Assembly: GCF_021458635.1 (NCBI RefSeq)
Contig: NZ_JAIRDQ010000010.1
Coordinates: 209,501-273,500 of the forward strand
DNA from: Bradyrhizobium monzae
GTDB lineage: Bacteria; Pseudomonadota; Alphaproteobacteria; Rhizobiales; Xanthobacteraceae
Reading direction: 5' to 3'
DNA: 64,000 bases
A program made the position numbers and the translations under genes. Every line of letters starts with the position of its first letter. Within the stretch, counting starts at the first letter, position 1. The notes under the pieces are model-generated. The model saw only the letters and a list, made by a program, of their open reading frames with translations, did no database searches and was not told where the DNA came from. Below are positions 1-7,884 of the stretch, one piece after another.

Positions 1-888
1 CAATTCGCCGGACTGCGAGACCGGCTCGATCGCGCCTGCAACGAGACACTCGCCGCTTTCGCCGGCATCCGCGACGTCGAGCGCGGCAATGGCGATCTTG
101 TCGCTGTCTTCCGTGCGCTTCGCCATCTGCCCCGCGCGCAGGAAGCGCTGTATCCTTTATCGACCCAGTTTCCGCCGGTGAGCAACTTCTTCCTCAACAC
201 CGCCAGTCGCGGCAATGACGATCTGCTGGCGCGGCTGGAGGCCGGTACCAGCGAGAACACCGGCGTCTTTCACGATCACAACGAACCCGCCAGCCGCGGC
301 GGCTTCTCGGTCTATGTGCCCGAATATTACACGGCCGATCGCACCTGGCCTCTGGCGATGGCGCTGCATGGCGGCAACGGCAACGGGCGTGGCTTTCTGT
401 GGAGCTGGCTGCGCGATGCCCGCAGCCTTGGCGCGATTCTGGTGGCGCCGACCGCAACTGGCCAGACCTGGGCGCTGATGGGCGACGACACCGACACGCC
501 CAACCTGATGCGGATCCTCGAAACCGTGCGCGGCCGCTGGTCGATCGATGCCTCACGGATGCTGCTGACCGGCATGAGCGATGGCGGCACCTTCAGCTAT
601 GTCAGCGGGCTGGATCACGCCTCGCCCTTCACACATCTCGCACCAGTCTCGGCGACCTTCCATCCGCTGATGGCCGAGATGGCCGACGCCACGCGACTGC
701 AGGGCCTGCCGATCTTCATCACCCACGGCAAGCTTGACTGGATGTTTCCAGTGCAGACCGCACGGCAGACGCAAGCGGCACTCACCGCCGCGGGCGCCAA
801 TGTCACATACCGCGAGATCGACGATCTCAGCCACACTTATCCGCGCGAGATCAACACCGAGCTGCTGCAATGGCTGAATGAGGGATGA
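1..888 (+). CDS. alpha/beta hydrolase (phospholipase/carboxylesterase or PHB-depolymerase type), 5' end missing
   Basis: The frame is open from base 1, so the gene begins before the window; an internal GTG at 178 is not needed as a start. A complete serine-hydrolase triad is visible: nucleophile in GMSDGG (Ser codon 577-579), Asp in HGKLDW (736-738) and His in DLSHTY (832-834). An oxyanion-type HGGNGNG stretch lies upstream (about 367-387). The family cleaves esters; the substrate cannot be read from the sequence. No signal peptide can be judged because the N-terminus is missing. The next gene starts 82 bases downstream in the same direction. Family confidence is good, substrate unknown. Confidence 0.8.
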   Translation, partial: QFAGLRDRLDRACNETLAAFAGIRDVERGNGDLVAVFRALRHLPRAQEALYPLSTQFPPVSNFFLNTASRGNDDLLARLEAGTSENTGVFHDHNEPASRGGFSVYVPEYYTADRTWPLAMALHGGNGNGRGFLWSWLRDARSLGAILVAPTATGQTWALMGDDTDTPNLMRILETVRGRWSIDASRMLLTGMSDGGTFSYVSGLDHASPFTHLAPVSATFHPLMAEMADATRLQGLPIFITHGKLDWMFPVQTARQTQAALTAAGANVTYREIDDLSHTYPREINTELLQWLNEG

Positions 889-970
889 ACGAGTCGTCCT
901 TAGCTGCGCCGTCGTGCCGCGGAACCATCATTCCGGGCCGACGTTATCCGCCCGTCACCGGAGGTTCGCT

Positions 971-1177
971 ATGCAGACTTTGTTCGGAATGATTTTGGGT
1001 GCGCTGCTGCTCGGCTGCGGCGTGTATGTCTACGATTCCATGCAGACGTCGTCCGTCGCCAATGGAGAGGTCGCGACTGCCAATCGCACCATCGTGAACT
1101 GGGATGTCGCCAAGGCCGACTGGAATGCGCTGCAAGACCGCGCGCACAGGGACTGGGTCCGCATCTCGTCCAAGTAA
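971..1177 (+). CDS. small membrane-anchored hypothetical protein (68 aa)
   Basis: ATG 971 is preceded by GGAGG at 960-964 with good spacing. The N-terminal 20 residues (LFGMILGALLLGCGVYVY) form one hydrophobic segment, either a membrane anchor or an uncleaved signal; the cysteine in LLGCG could be a lipobox but the match is weak. The remaining ~45 residues are polar and predicted outside the membrane. I do not recognise the family. A strong hairpin follows the stop codon. Short, but RBS, start and terminator make it a convincing gene. Confidence 0.65.
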   Translation: MQTLFGMILGALLLGCGVYVYDSMQTSSVANGEVATANRTIVNWDVAKADWNALQDRAHRDWVRISSK

Positions 1178-1199
1178 TCGCGATCGACCAGACATAAAC

Positions 1200-1230
1200 A
1201 AGGCGCCGTCGCATCCGCGGCGGCGCCTTT
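1200..1230. terminator. terminator between convergent genes
   Basis: A perfect inverted repeat (AGGCGCCG at 1201-1208, CGGCGCCT at 1221-1228, extendable by one A/T pair) is followed by TTT. It separates the + strand small membrane protein gene from the - strand thioredoxin-fold gene and may serve both. Confidence 0.7.
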
Positions 1231-1253
1231 GTCGTGGCTGCGATCAGCCTAGC

Positions 1254-1913
1254 TCAGTTCATCTTGGCCTTGCGGGCGTCGGCGATGACCTGCTCGAACT
1301 CGGCCATGCTGAGCACACCGGGCACGCGGTACTTGCCAACGATGAAGGACGGCGTGCCGCGGAAGCCGAAGGCTTCGGCCTGCTCGTTGTTACGCTTGAG
1401 GATACCGTCGATGTCCTTGCCGTGCGCGGTGAGGTCGCTCTTGAGTCGGTCCATGTCGACGCCGGCAGCTGCCAGCAACTCGTTGACGCGCGACTCCGTC
1501 AGGCGCGAGCTGACGCCCATCATGGCGTCGTGGGCCTTGTGGTATTTGTCCTGATACTTCGCCGCGAGCGCAATCCGGGCGGCCGTTACGGAGACGGGCC
1601 CGAGGATCGGCCAGTCCTTCAAAACCAGCCTCACCTTGCCGTCGTCCTGAATGACCTGGCGCAGCTCGGGCTCGAGCTTGCGGCAATAGGGACAGTTGTA
1701 ATCGGACCACTCGATGATGCTGATGTTGCCATCAGGATTGCCGGCAACGGGGACATCGGGATCGCGCAGCACCTTGGCTTCGGTGAGCACTTCGTCATCA
1801 CCGGTGGCCGCCTGCGCCAAGGTCATACCGCCGGCCGCGATGGCGCCTGCCCCGATCAGCGTCAGCGCCGCGCGGCGCGTCGGCCCAAGGCCCTTAGTCC
1901 TGAATCCAGCCAT
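1254..1913 (-). CDS. DsbA-family thiol:disulfide interchange protein, exported
   Basis: This 219-aa protein has an N-terminal twin-arginine-like export signal (RR at residues 13-14, then a hydrophobic stretch ending AQA near 35). A DsbA/DsbG-type thioredoxin fold follows, with the redox motif CPYC at residues 74-77 in the context EWSDYNCPYC. A cis-proline loop (GTPSF) is present near residue 190. Established role of the family: oxidation or isomerisation of disulfides in the periplasm. It resembles the Com1/ScsC-like rhizobial DsbA proteins. No DsbB partner is nearby. Several secreted Cys-pair proteins lie within 3 kb, but no link to them is shown. Confidence 0.9.
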   Translation of the reverse strand: MAGFRTKGLGPTRRAALTLIGAGAIAAGGMTLAQAATGDDEVLTEAKVLRDPDVPVAGNPDGNISIIEWSDYNCPYCRKLEPELRQVIQDDGKVRLVLKDWPILGPVSVTAARIALAAKYQDKYHKAHDAMMGVSSRLTESRVNELLAAAGVDMDRLKSDLTAHGKDIDGILKRNNEQAEAFGFRGTPSFIVGKYRVPGVLSMAEFEQVIADARKAKMN

Positions 1914-2000
1914 ATCTCGTCCCGTTTCGGTCCCATCACCGCAATTACGGCTCAGGACCGGGAAGTGTTACGCTCCATATAGAGTGTCGCGAGGGCGATG

Positions 2001-2123
2001 TCATCGCACCAGCAGCGTGACCACCAGGGGGACCAGGAACGAGGTCAATGGCAGGCCGATGCCCAGGACCACGGCCTCGCCGATCAATTGGCAGAGCAGG
2101 ATGAGGCTGAGACTCGCAAGCAT
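2001..2123 (-). pseudogene. remnant of a CidA/LrgA-family holin-like gene (40 codons)
   Basis: Reading from ATG 2123 to TGA 2001, the peptide opens MLASLSLILLCQLIGEAVV followed by LGIGLPL, the characteristic N-terminus of CidA/LrgA membrane proteins. The conserved PGPV motif and the remaining three membrane segments expected in a protein of ~120 aa are absent; the frame passes straight into a short hydrophobic tail (SFLVPLVVTLLVR) and stops. No LrgB partner follows. I read it as an internally deleted cidA relic. It lies downstream of, and in the same direction as, the two thioesterase genes. Recognition rests on about 26 residues. Confidence 0.5.
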
Positions 2124-2165
2124 GACGCATCAAGGGATGCGCCACGAGGCCTGTCAATTGCTGCG

Positions 2166-2621
2166 CTACGCGCGGGCCGCAACGCGGGGCAGCATCGCCA
2201 TCAGCGTTCCGGTCATCGTCGCGATCAGCGCGGTCTTGCCCTGGTGCTCGGCGAACGCCTTCGCCTCGCAGAAGGTCAACGTACGGCCGGGCTTGACCAC
2301 CTCGGCCTTGAACACAAAACGTTCGCCCCGGGCGGGAGCGAGCAGCGTGGTCTTGAACTCGACCGTGAGGATATCGGCCTCGGACGGCATCAGCGTGAAA
2401 GCGGCGACACCGCAGGCGTTGTCGAGCCCGGCGGTGATGATGCCGGCATGGATAAAACCGTTCTGCTGCGTGAATTCAGCTGAGTGCAGCATGGCCAGCT
2501 CGACCTCGCCCGGCGCGAGGCGGACGATTACGATGCCAAGCGTGCGCATCGCCGGCTGTCCCTCGAACATAGCGATGGCCGCCGCACGGTAGCCCGGGTT
2601 CTTCGGCTCGAACGCAGCCAT
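2166..2621 (-). CDS. PaaI-type hotdog thioesterase (151 aa)
   Basis: Full-length single hotdog domain with the family hallmark QNGFIHAGIITAGLDNACG around residues 52-70, where the Asn/Gly/His region and following acidic residue form the active site in PaaI proteins. Family role: hydrolysis of acyl- or aryl-CoA thioesters in the cytoplasm; substrate unknown. It starts 3 bases after the stop of the truncated thioesterase gene at 2625-2768, so both probably share the promoter controlled by the TetR operators at 2792-2848. Confidence 0.85.
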   Translation of the reverse strand: MAAFEPKNPGYRAAAIAMFEGQPAMRTLGIVIVRLAPGEVELAMLHSAEFTQQNGFIHAGIITAGLDNACGVAAFTLMPSEADILTVEFKTTLLAPARGERFVFKAEVVKPGRTLTFCEAKAFAEHQGKTALIATMTGTLMAMLPRVAARA

Positions 2622-2624
2622 GGC

Positions 2625-2768
2625 TCAGGCCTCGACCGGTTCGGCAAGATATTTGAGCGCGGTCTCCCGGAATTTGCCGACATACCACATGATGTTCATA
2701 CGACCGACATGATCGCACTGCCACGGGTAAACCGTGCCGCGATAGGTCGCCTCCCGCTCCATCGCCAT
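2625..2768 (-). pseudogene. internally deleted 4HBT-like thioesterase gene (47 codons left)
   Basis: From ATG 2768 (or 2762) the product starts MAMEREATYRGTVYPWQCDH and VGRMNIMWYVGKF, an excellent match to the beginning of ~150-aa acyl-CoA thioesterases of the 4-hydroxybenzoyl-CoA type, including the Cys-Asp-His active-site region. After KF the frame jumps to RETALKYLAEPVEA and stops, so about 90 codons of the hotdog fold are missing without a frameshift. It stands immediately downstream of the TetR operator, which would be its promoter region. Alternatives are a sequencing or assembly deletion, or a real short peptide. Confidence 0.55.
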
Positions 2769-2791
2769 TTGCTGCCCGTCTGTCTTTTGAT

Positions 2792-2848
2792 CTTGATACG
2801 GTAGCGTATCAAGCATGAGACGCGTTAGCAATACGGCACCGTATCAAG
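2792..2848. promoter_or_regulatory. tandem TetR operators in a divergent promoter
   Basis: Two palindromes share the half-site CGTATCAAG. The first is perfect: CTTGATACG (2792-2800), 4-base spacer, CGTATCAAG (2805-2813). The second has the core ATACGG-CA-CCGTAT (2831-2844), extended on the right by CAAG to 2848. Their centres are 35 bp apart. They lie between the TetR gene (starts 2868) and the oppositely oriented thioesterase genes (start 2768), the classic place for autoregulation plus control of the divergent unit. Confidence 0.75.
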
Positions 2849-2867
2849 AACCGGTGAGGCTTCCTTC

Positions 2868-3416
2868 ATGAACGACGGCAGGGGCGATGTCTGGGTCGAG
2901 GCAGGGTTTACCGAGCTCGCCCGCGCTGGTGTCGAGGGGGTGCGAGTCGAAGTGCTCGCCAAGAATCTCGGCGTCACCAAGGGCGGCTTCTACCGCCGCT
3001 TCGCCGATCGCGCCGCGCTGCTCGAGGCCATGCTGGTGCACTGGCGCGAGGGACGCTCGGCCTCAATCGCACAGCAGACCAGCCTGGACGGGCAAGAGCC
3101 CCGCGAGCGGCTGAGGGCGGTGATCCAGCTCTATTCGGAGCGGCTCAATCCCGAGGGCATGGCGATCGAGCTCGCGATCCGGCAGTGGGCGCGCTCCGAC
3201 GAGAGCGCCGCGGCGGCGGTGGCGAGCGTGGATGCGGCGCGGCTCAAGCACGTTGCCGAGCTCTATCGCGCGACCGGCCTCGGGGCCGAAGAGGCCGAGG
3301 CGCAGGCCTTCCTGTTCTATTGCTTCATCTTCGGCCAGAGTCTCTTGTTCGTCGAGCGCGGCCCGCGCAAGCGGTCGCAGCTCGTGGCGAAATCGGCCGA
3401 GAAATTGCTGGATTAA
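2868..3416 (+). CDS. TetR/AcrR-family transcriptional regulator
   Basis: 182 aa. The N-terminal helix-turn-helix is clear: GVEGVRVEVLAKNLGVTKGG followed by FYRRFADRAALLEAML, the usual TetR recognition-helix pattern. The C-terminal ligand domain is diverged and its effector cannot be predicted. Start ATG 2868 sits just downstream of tandem palindromes sharing one half-site, so it probably represses itself and the divergent thioesterase genes. Given those neighbours, an acyl-CoA or fatty acid effector is possible, but this is inference. Confidence 0.88.
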   Translation: MNDGRGDVWVEAGFTELARAGVEGVRVEVLAKNLGVTKGGFYRRFADRAALLEAMLVHWREGRSASIAQQTSLDGQEPRERLRAVIQLYSERLNPEGMAIELAIRQWARSDESAAAAVASVDAARLKHVAELYRATGLGAEEAEAQAFLFYCFIFGQSLLFVERGPRKRSQLVAKSAEKLLD

Positions 3417-3421
3417 GCAAA

Positions 3422-3446
3422 GAGGCCGGAGCGTTGCTCCGGCCTC
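3422..3446 (-). terminator. strong hairpin terminator
   Basis: Perfect 11-bp stem (GAGGCCGGAGC at 3422-3432, GCTCCGGCCTC at 3436-3446) with a 3-base loop. On the minus strand it is followed by TTTGCTTAA, so it best serves the minus-strand gene ending at 3463; it also lies 6 bases after the TetR stop codon and may act in both directions. Confidence 0.75.
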
Positions 3447-3462
3447 GGTGTCATCTTAAAGC

Positions 3463-3960
3463 TCAGGCGGCGCCCTTCAGCTTCTTGTTGCATTCGCTGT
3501 AATAGCCGCCGCCCTTCTCGATCCACTTCATGCCGCCATTGCCGTTGGTGGTCTTGTTGGCGTTGTACTGGTCGACGCAGGTATGAAGGCGAGCCTTGCC
3601 GGCGCTCTCCTTGGCATATTTCGCATCGACCGCGTTCGGGAAGACGGCGTTGCCCATCGGCATCGTCGGGGCCGGGGCAGCTGCGGGGGCTGTCTCCTTC
3701 TTGGCCTGCTTCGGCTCGGCAGCAGGCGGAGGCGCAGCCGGGGCGGCCGCGGTCGGAGCGGCGGCGGGCGTTGCATCGGCGCCGCACTGGGCCTTGCGGA
3801 AGTCATTCCACTTCATGGTGCCGAGCGAGCCGTCCTTCTTGGCGGCCTGATATTTTGCGCTGCACTCCTGCGACGTCAGCGCCTGCGCCGGCGCACTCAC
3901 CATCAGCGCGGCAAATCCCGACACCGCAACTGCACACAACAATTTGGCTTGAATGGTCAT
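3463..3960 (-). CDS. secreted protein with two paired-cysteine repeats (165 aa)
   Basis: A signal peptide (residues 1-27, ending SAPAQA) is followed by two related cysteine-bounded units: one at about 33-59 (C, then KYQAAKKDGSLGTMKWNDFR, then C) and one at about 127-158 (CVDQYNANKTTNGNGGMKWI then EC). They are separated by a long Ala/Pro-rich linker. The units resemble each other around the (G)MKW motif, so the protein looks like an internal duplication. Probably periplasmic with one disulfide per unit. I do not know a function; it is typical of conserved Bradyrhizobium hypotheticals. Confidence 0.7.
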   Translation of the reverse strand: MTIQAKLLCAVAVSGFAALMVSAPAQALTSQECSAKYQAAKKDGSLGTMKWNDFRKAQCGADATPAAAPTAAAPAAPPPAAEPKQAKKETAPAAAPAPTMPMGNAVFPNAVDAKYAKESAGKARLHTCVDQYNANKTTNGNGGMKWIEKGGGYYSECNKKLKGAA

Positions 3961-4147
3961 CCTTGGTCTCCCTCAGGAAAGCAAAACGAGGACTGCTATC
4001 CTAGCGTGCTGGAAACATCCGACAAGGAAGTGATGCCGCTCGGCGCCAAAATATAGTGATCGCACCGTTCAGGATTATTCATGTGGCGTTCAGCAAGGCG
4101 GGCCGACGTTCGCGTCCCTCCGCAACTCTCGCAAGAAGAGCCACATC

Positions 4148-4423
4148 ATGACCCTCGCCTCCCGTCTCGCCGTCGTTGCGATCGCCTCCCTGTTCGCCAC
4201 CGGCACCGCCTTCGCGCAGACCGCCGCGCCGGCCGCCAAGACTGATGCTGCCGCCACCACCGACAAGAAGGCACCGAAGGAGCACTCGGCCGAGTCGCTC
4301 GAATGCTCCAAGCAGGCGGACGCCAAGGGCCTGCATGGCAAGGAGCGCAAGAAATTCCGCTCCGATTGCATCAAGACCGCCAAGGGCGGAATGGCTGCTC
4401 CGGCCGCCGCCGACAAGAAGTAA
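4148..4423 (+). CDS. PsiF-repeat secreted protein (91 aa)
   Basis: Signal peptide MTLASRLAVVAIASLFATGT ending AFAQ, a low-complexity Ala/Lys segment, then one PsiF-type repeat: ECSKQADAKGLHGKERKKFR followed by a second cysteine (SDC). PsiF of E. coli is a phosphate-starvation-inducible periplasmic protein of unknown action. No Pho box was recognised upstream. The neighbouring minus-strand gene (3463-3960) also encodes a secreted protein with Cys-bounded units. Family assignment is good; regulation is not known here. Confidence 0.75.
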   Translation: MTLASRLAVVAIASLFATGTAFAQTAAPAAKTDAAATTDKKAPKEHSAESLECSKQADAKGLHGKERKKFRSDCIKTAKGGMAAPAAADKK

Positions 4424-4522
4424 ATCGGTCACAATTCTTCCCGCGTTTTTGGCGAGGGCGCGCGCATTGCGGCATGACGTAGCCGCAATTGTGCGCCTCT
4501 CGCCAATTTGCGATAAGGCGGT

Positions 4523-5608
4523 GTGAAGCAAATCACCGCCTCCCGTCCGTTTGAATGGCTGAGCCGTGCCAAGGTTTTGAGCACTGCGGAGACGCTCGTC
4601 ATCGGCGCGGCCGGCGGGTTGGCGTTCCTGGCTGCGGGCCTTCCGGGCGGGTTGATCTCGGGCTCGATGATCGCGGTCGGGATCGCCGCGATTGCCGGAC
4701 GCCAGCTTGCGGTGCCTCCGCTCCTGACCCAGACCGTGCTGGTGTTGCTCGGCATTTCCCTGGGCTCCGTGGTTTCGCGCCATCTGATCCAGCAGGTCAG
4801 CGCCTATCCGCTGACCATCGGGCTGTTGGCGCTCGCCACCTTCTGCTCGACCTTCGGCTCGAGCTATTACCTCCAGCGCATCCATGGCTGGGACCGCACC
4901 TCGGCTTTCCTCGCCGGCAGCCCCGGCGCGCTGTCGCAGATCACGATCTTGGCGGTCGAGCGCGGCGCCGACCTGCCCGGCATCGCAGTGGTCCAGACCG
5001 TGCGCGTGATCATCCTGACTGCCGCGCTGCCGATGGTGCTGGCGATCGCGGGCGTCGCGCCCTCTATCGCGCCCTCGCTGACGACGACGATTGCCTCACC
5101 GCTCGATCTCCTGGAGCTGGTTGCGGCTTCGCTGGCGGCATCGCTCGTGCTGCGGCTGATCAAGTTTCCCGCGAGCTGGATGTTCGGCGCGATGATCGCC
5201 TCCAGCGTGCTGCATGGCGCGGGCTGGGTCGAGGGCGGCTTGCCGAACTGGGTGCGCGGCGTCGCGCTGGTCGGCATCGGCGCGCTGATCGGCAGTCGCT
5301 TTGCCCGGATGCGGATCAAGACGCTGGCCGGCCACATCAACGCCGCGCTGGGCTCGTTCGCGGTCGCCATCGCCGTCTCCGCCATCTTCGTCGGCATCGT
5401 CGCGCTCACGACGGAGGTGAAGATCTCCGACGTCGTCGTCGCCTACGCGCCCGGCGCGATGGACGCCATGCTGGCGCTGGCGCTGACGCTCCACATCGAC
5501 CCGATCTTCGTCGGCGCCCATCACCTCTCGCGCTTCGTGTTCGTCACGATCGCGACGCCGGGCATCGTGCACCTGTTCGGCCGCACGCAGGACGATGTCG
5601 ACGATTAG
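4523..5608 (+). CDS. AbrB-family integral membrane protein (often misnamed ammonia monooxygenase)
   Basis: 361 aa from a GTG start at 4523. About ten hydrophobic segments are visible, with the family's duplicated pattern: GLPGGLISGSMIAVG in the N-terminal half and FPASWMFGAMIASSVLHGAG in the C-terminal half, and SPGALSQI / APGAMDAM, the paired P-G-A motifs of this family. Its transport substrate is unknown; these are predicted permeases or regulators of membrane protein quality. The stop codon overlaps the stop of the convergent gene by 4 bases (TTAG at 5605-5608). Confidence 0.85.
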   Translation: MKQITASRPFEWLSRAKVLSTAETLVIGAAGGLAFLAAGLPGGLISGSMIAVGIAAIAGRQLAVPPLLTQTVLVLLGISLGSVVSRHLIQQVSAYPLTIGLLALATFCSTFGSSYYLQRIHGWDRTSAFLAGSPGALSQITILAVERGADLPGIAVVQTVRVIILTAALPMVLAIAGVAPSIAPSLTTTIASPLDLLELVAASLAASLVLRLIKFPASWMFGAMIASSVLHGAGWVEGGLPNWVRGVALVGIGALIGSRFARMRIKTLAGHINAALGSFAVAIAVSAIFVGIVALTTEVKISDVVVAYAPGAMDAMLALALTLHIDPIFVGAHHLSRFVFVTIATPGIVHLFGRTQDDVDD

Positions 5609-6234
5609 CTCGTCTCTGCCGTTGCCTGCCCCTTTAGCGCCGCGACCTGCGCCTCGAGCTCCGCGATCCGCTGGTCCCTCGCAGCCAGCGCCGCCGCCAC
5701 ATCCGCGGCGTCGAACTTCTGCGGAATGTGCTGCGGGCAGTTGGTGTCCCAGGCCGCGATCTTGAACACGATCACCTGCTCGGGCCGGGCACGATAGCCC
5801 TTCGGCATCAGCGCGTCCGTCAGCGCATCGTCGTCCTCGACCACCCGCGCCTCACCCCAGATCTTCACTCGGCGTCGATGGGCGTAATCCATCAGGAAGA
5901 TATAGGCCTTGGGGTTCTCCGAGAGGTTGCCCTGGGTCAGATATTGCTGGTTGCCGGCATAATCGGCGAAGGCGAGCGTCTGCTTGTCCAGCACCTCGAG
6001 AAACCCCTTTGGGCCGCCGCGATGCTGGATATAGGGCTGGCCGTCGGCCGAAGCGGTGGCGAAATAGAAGCTGTTGGCATCCGCGAGGAAGGCTTCGAGG
6101 TTTTCATCGACCTCGGTGCGCCAGCCGCGCTGCTCGACGCGGCCATAGGCTTCGCGGGAGCCCTTGCGCGCCTGGATGGCCTTCACCGCGGGGGTAAAGG
6201 CCACGTCGCTGGCATAGGTATGAATTGCTGTCAT
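5605..6234 (-). CDS. pyridoxamine 5'-phosphate oxidase-like flavin protein
   Basis: 209 aa, with AGGAGA upstream of ATG 6234. The FMN-binding split-barrel pattern is seen in FYFATASADGQPYIQHRGGP (about 55-74) and KAYIFLMDYAHRRRVKIWGE (about 109-128), matching the PNPOx-like family of general stress or flavin-reductase-like proteins rather than true PdxH. A C-terminal tail (about 178-203) is coiled-coil-like (AALAARDQRIAELEAQVAAL). It is divergent from the LysR gene at 6357 across 122 bases and may be its target, which is the usual LysR arrangement. Confidence 0.85.
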   Translation of the reverse strand: MTAIHTYASDVAFTPAVKAIQARKGSREAYGRVEQRGWRTEVDENLEAFLADANSFYFATASADGQPYIQHRGGPKGFLEVLDKQTLAFADYAGNQQYLTQGNLSENPKAYIFLMDYAHRRRVKIWGEARVVEDDDALTDALMPKGYRARPEQVIVFKIAAWDTNCPQHIPQKFDAADVAAALAARDQRIAELEAQVAALKGQATAETS

Positions 6235-6319
6235 CGGAACATCTCCTGAAAATTCCGGCGCATCTCTGCGTCTTCGGCACCTAAAATGGACCTTCCACCG
6301 ATCAAAACAATCAGCCCGC

Positions 6320-6348
6320 TTGACACTTCATCGTTGCAATATATGCAA
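6320..6348 (+). promoter_or_regulatory. promoter and LysR-type box upstream of the LysR gene
   Basis: TTGACA at 6320-6325 resembles a -35 element, with TATGCA 16 bases further as a weak -10. Overlapping it is the palindrome TTGCA-ATATA-TGCAA (6334-6348), fitting the LysR T-N11-A consensus. It ends only 8 bases before the ATG at 6357, so the LysR transcript would be nearly leaderless. The same box could control the divergent PNPOx-like gene. Confidence 0.5.
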
Positions 6349-6356
6349 TAACGTCC

Positions 6357-7241
6357 ATGGACCGCCTCGAAGCCATGCACGTCTTCGTCACCGTCGCCGA
6401 TCTGCGCGGCTTTGCCCCGGCGGCACGAAAACTGCGGCTGTCGCCGTCCGCGGTAACACGGCTGATTGCTGCACTTGAAGAGCATCTCGGCGCGCGGCTG
6501 CTGCAGCGGACCACGCGGCAGGTGAGATTGACCGACGTCGGCACGCGCTATCTGGAACGCGCCCGGCGGATCCTCGCCGATGTCGAGGAGGCCGACGGGT
6601 CGGCGCGGGAGGAGCGCAACCGGCCCAGCGGACGCCTGGTGGTGTCGGCCCCGGTCGGCTTCGGCCGGCTGCATGTCGGCCCGGTCATGACCGACTATCT
6701 CAAGCGCTATCCGGAAGTGGCTTGCGAACTCAGGCTATCGGACAACCTCGTCAACCTCGTGGAGGACGCAGTCGACGCCGCCGTGCGGATCGGCCACCTC
6801 GCCGACTCCTCGCTGGTCGCGCGCCAGGTCGGCGAGATGCGGAGGATCACGGTGGCCACGCCGGGCTATCTGAAACGCCACGGCGAGCCAAAGACACCGG
6901 AGGCGCTGGCCGAGCATCAGACCATCCTGTTCGGTCCCACGACGGCGTGGCGCTTCGCGCAGGACGGCCGCGAGATCGAGGTGGTGCCGTCTCCCCGCTT
7001 CACCAGCAACAGCGCCGACGCCGCCCTGCAATATGCCGAGGCCGGCGGCGGCATCACGCGCGTGCTGGCCTATCAGGCCGCCGAGGGCCTGAAGCGCGGG
7101 CGGCTGAAAATCCTGCTGGCGAAATACGAGCAGCCGACGCTGCCGATCCACATCGTCTACCCGACCTCGCGCCTGCTCTCGGCCAAGGTGCGCGCGTTCA
7201 TCGATCTCGTGGCGGAGACGGCGGAGTGGAAGTTTGGGTAG
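6357..7241 (+). CDS. LysR-family transcriptional regulator
   Basis: 294 aa. The start MDRLEAMHVFVTVADLRGF is the standard LysR beginning, with the winged HTH in SPSAVTRLIAALEEHLGARL and the type II periplasmic-binding-like effector domain (about 90-290). It belongs to the DsdA/CrgA-like subgroup that begins MDRLEAM. No clear Shine-Dalgarno precedes the ATG. It is divergent from the PNPOx-like gene. Its 3' end overlaps the convergent thioesterase gene by 44 bases. Confidence 0.88.
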   Translation: MDRLEAMHVFVTVADLRGFAPAARKLRLSPSAVTRLIAALEEHLGARLLQRTTRQVRLTDVGTRYLERARRILADVEEADGSAREERNRPSGRLVVSAPVGFGRLHVGPVMTDYLKRYPEVACELRLSDNLVNLVEDAVDAAVRIGHLADSSLVARQVGEMRRITVATPGYLKRHGEPKTPEALAEHQTILFGPTTAWRFAQDGREIEVVPSPRFTSNSADAALQYAEAGGGITRVLAYQAAEGLKRGRLKILLAKYEQPTLPIHIVYPTSRLLSAKVRAFIDLVAETAEWKFG

Positions 7242-7653
7242 GCTTCGGCACCACGCGAAACGTGCCGCTCGCACGCGCGATCACGGCACCGTCGGCCTTG
7301 ATCAGACTCTGCGCGAAGCAGATCGTCTTGCCGGTCTTGATCACGTCGCTCTCGATCGCACACCATTGCCCGATCTCGGCCGAGCCGACGAAATCGATCG
7401 AGAGCGAGACCGTCACGAACGACGTGGTCCAGTTCGTCACCTGGGCGCAGCTGTAGCCCATGGCGTTGTCGGCGAGCGCGGTGATCAGACCGCCATGGAT
7501 CAAGCCACGGCCATTGGTGTGCGGTCGTGCCAGCCGCAGGCCAATGACGACGGCCCTCTCGGTTCTCTTCGCGTAGAGCGGCTCCCAGGGTTCGGTCATC
7601 GGGCTCTTGCGAGACAACGGCTCGAAGCCGTCAGGAATGTCGGTGTTGGTCAT
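7198..7653 (-). CDS. PaaI-type hotdog thioesterase (151 aa)
   Basis: Start ATG 7653 (MTNTDIPDGF) is preferred over the upstream codon at 7674. A single hotdog domain has the signature NGRGLIHGGLITALADNAMG (about 48-67), with the His-Gly-Gly and following Asp expected for PaaI-like CoA thioesterases. Substrate unknown. Its last 44 bases overlap the end of the convergent LysR gene. Thioesterases are repeated in this window (2166, 2625, 7198, 16621). Confidence 0.83.
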   Translation of the reverse strand: MTNTDIPDGFEPLSRKSPMTEPWEPLYAKRTERAVVIGLRLARPHTNGRGLIHGGLITALADNAMGYSCAQVTNWTTSFVTVSLSIDFVGSAEIGQWCAIESDVIKTGKTICFAQSLIKADGAVIARASGTFRVVPKPTQTSTPPSPPRDR

Positions 7654-7827
7654 GTCTGTTCGGGTCCGTCGCAATGATTTTCGCCATTGAACGCGACGGA
7701 CGCGACAGATGCATCAATTACAAAGTTTTAAACGGGATTTGCGCAGGTGTTTGAAACGCGGCGCGCCGCAACGACAGAGCCGGGTGAGCAAAGCGAAGCA
7801 TGCCCCAACTTTCTCAATGGTGGAGAG

Positions 7828-7863
7828 ATGGTGGGCACTGCGCTCCGCGCCTTTGCCCACCCT
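7828..7863. repeat. dispersed palindromic repeat, Bradyrhizobium type
   Basis: GGTGGGCA (7830-7837) and TGCCCACC (7854-7861) flank a CGCTCCGCGC centre. The wording (...GGTGGGCA...GCGCCTTTGCCCACCCTACG) is one I recognise as widespread between Bradyrhizobium genes. It fills part of the 231-base gap between a thioesterase start and the pobA stop; nothing else was recognised there. Confidence 0.6.
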
Positions 7864-7884
7864 ACGGCACCGACTCCGCCGCCC

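Noticed and set aside
1945..2157. A 70-codon minus-strand frame covering the cidA relic in another frame
   Set aside because: Its translation has no hydrophobic or conserved pattern; the 40-codon frame at 2001-2123 gives the CidA-like sequence.
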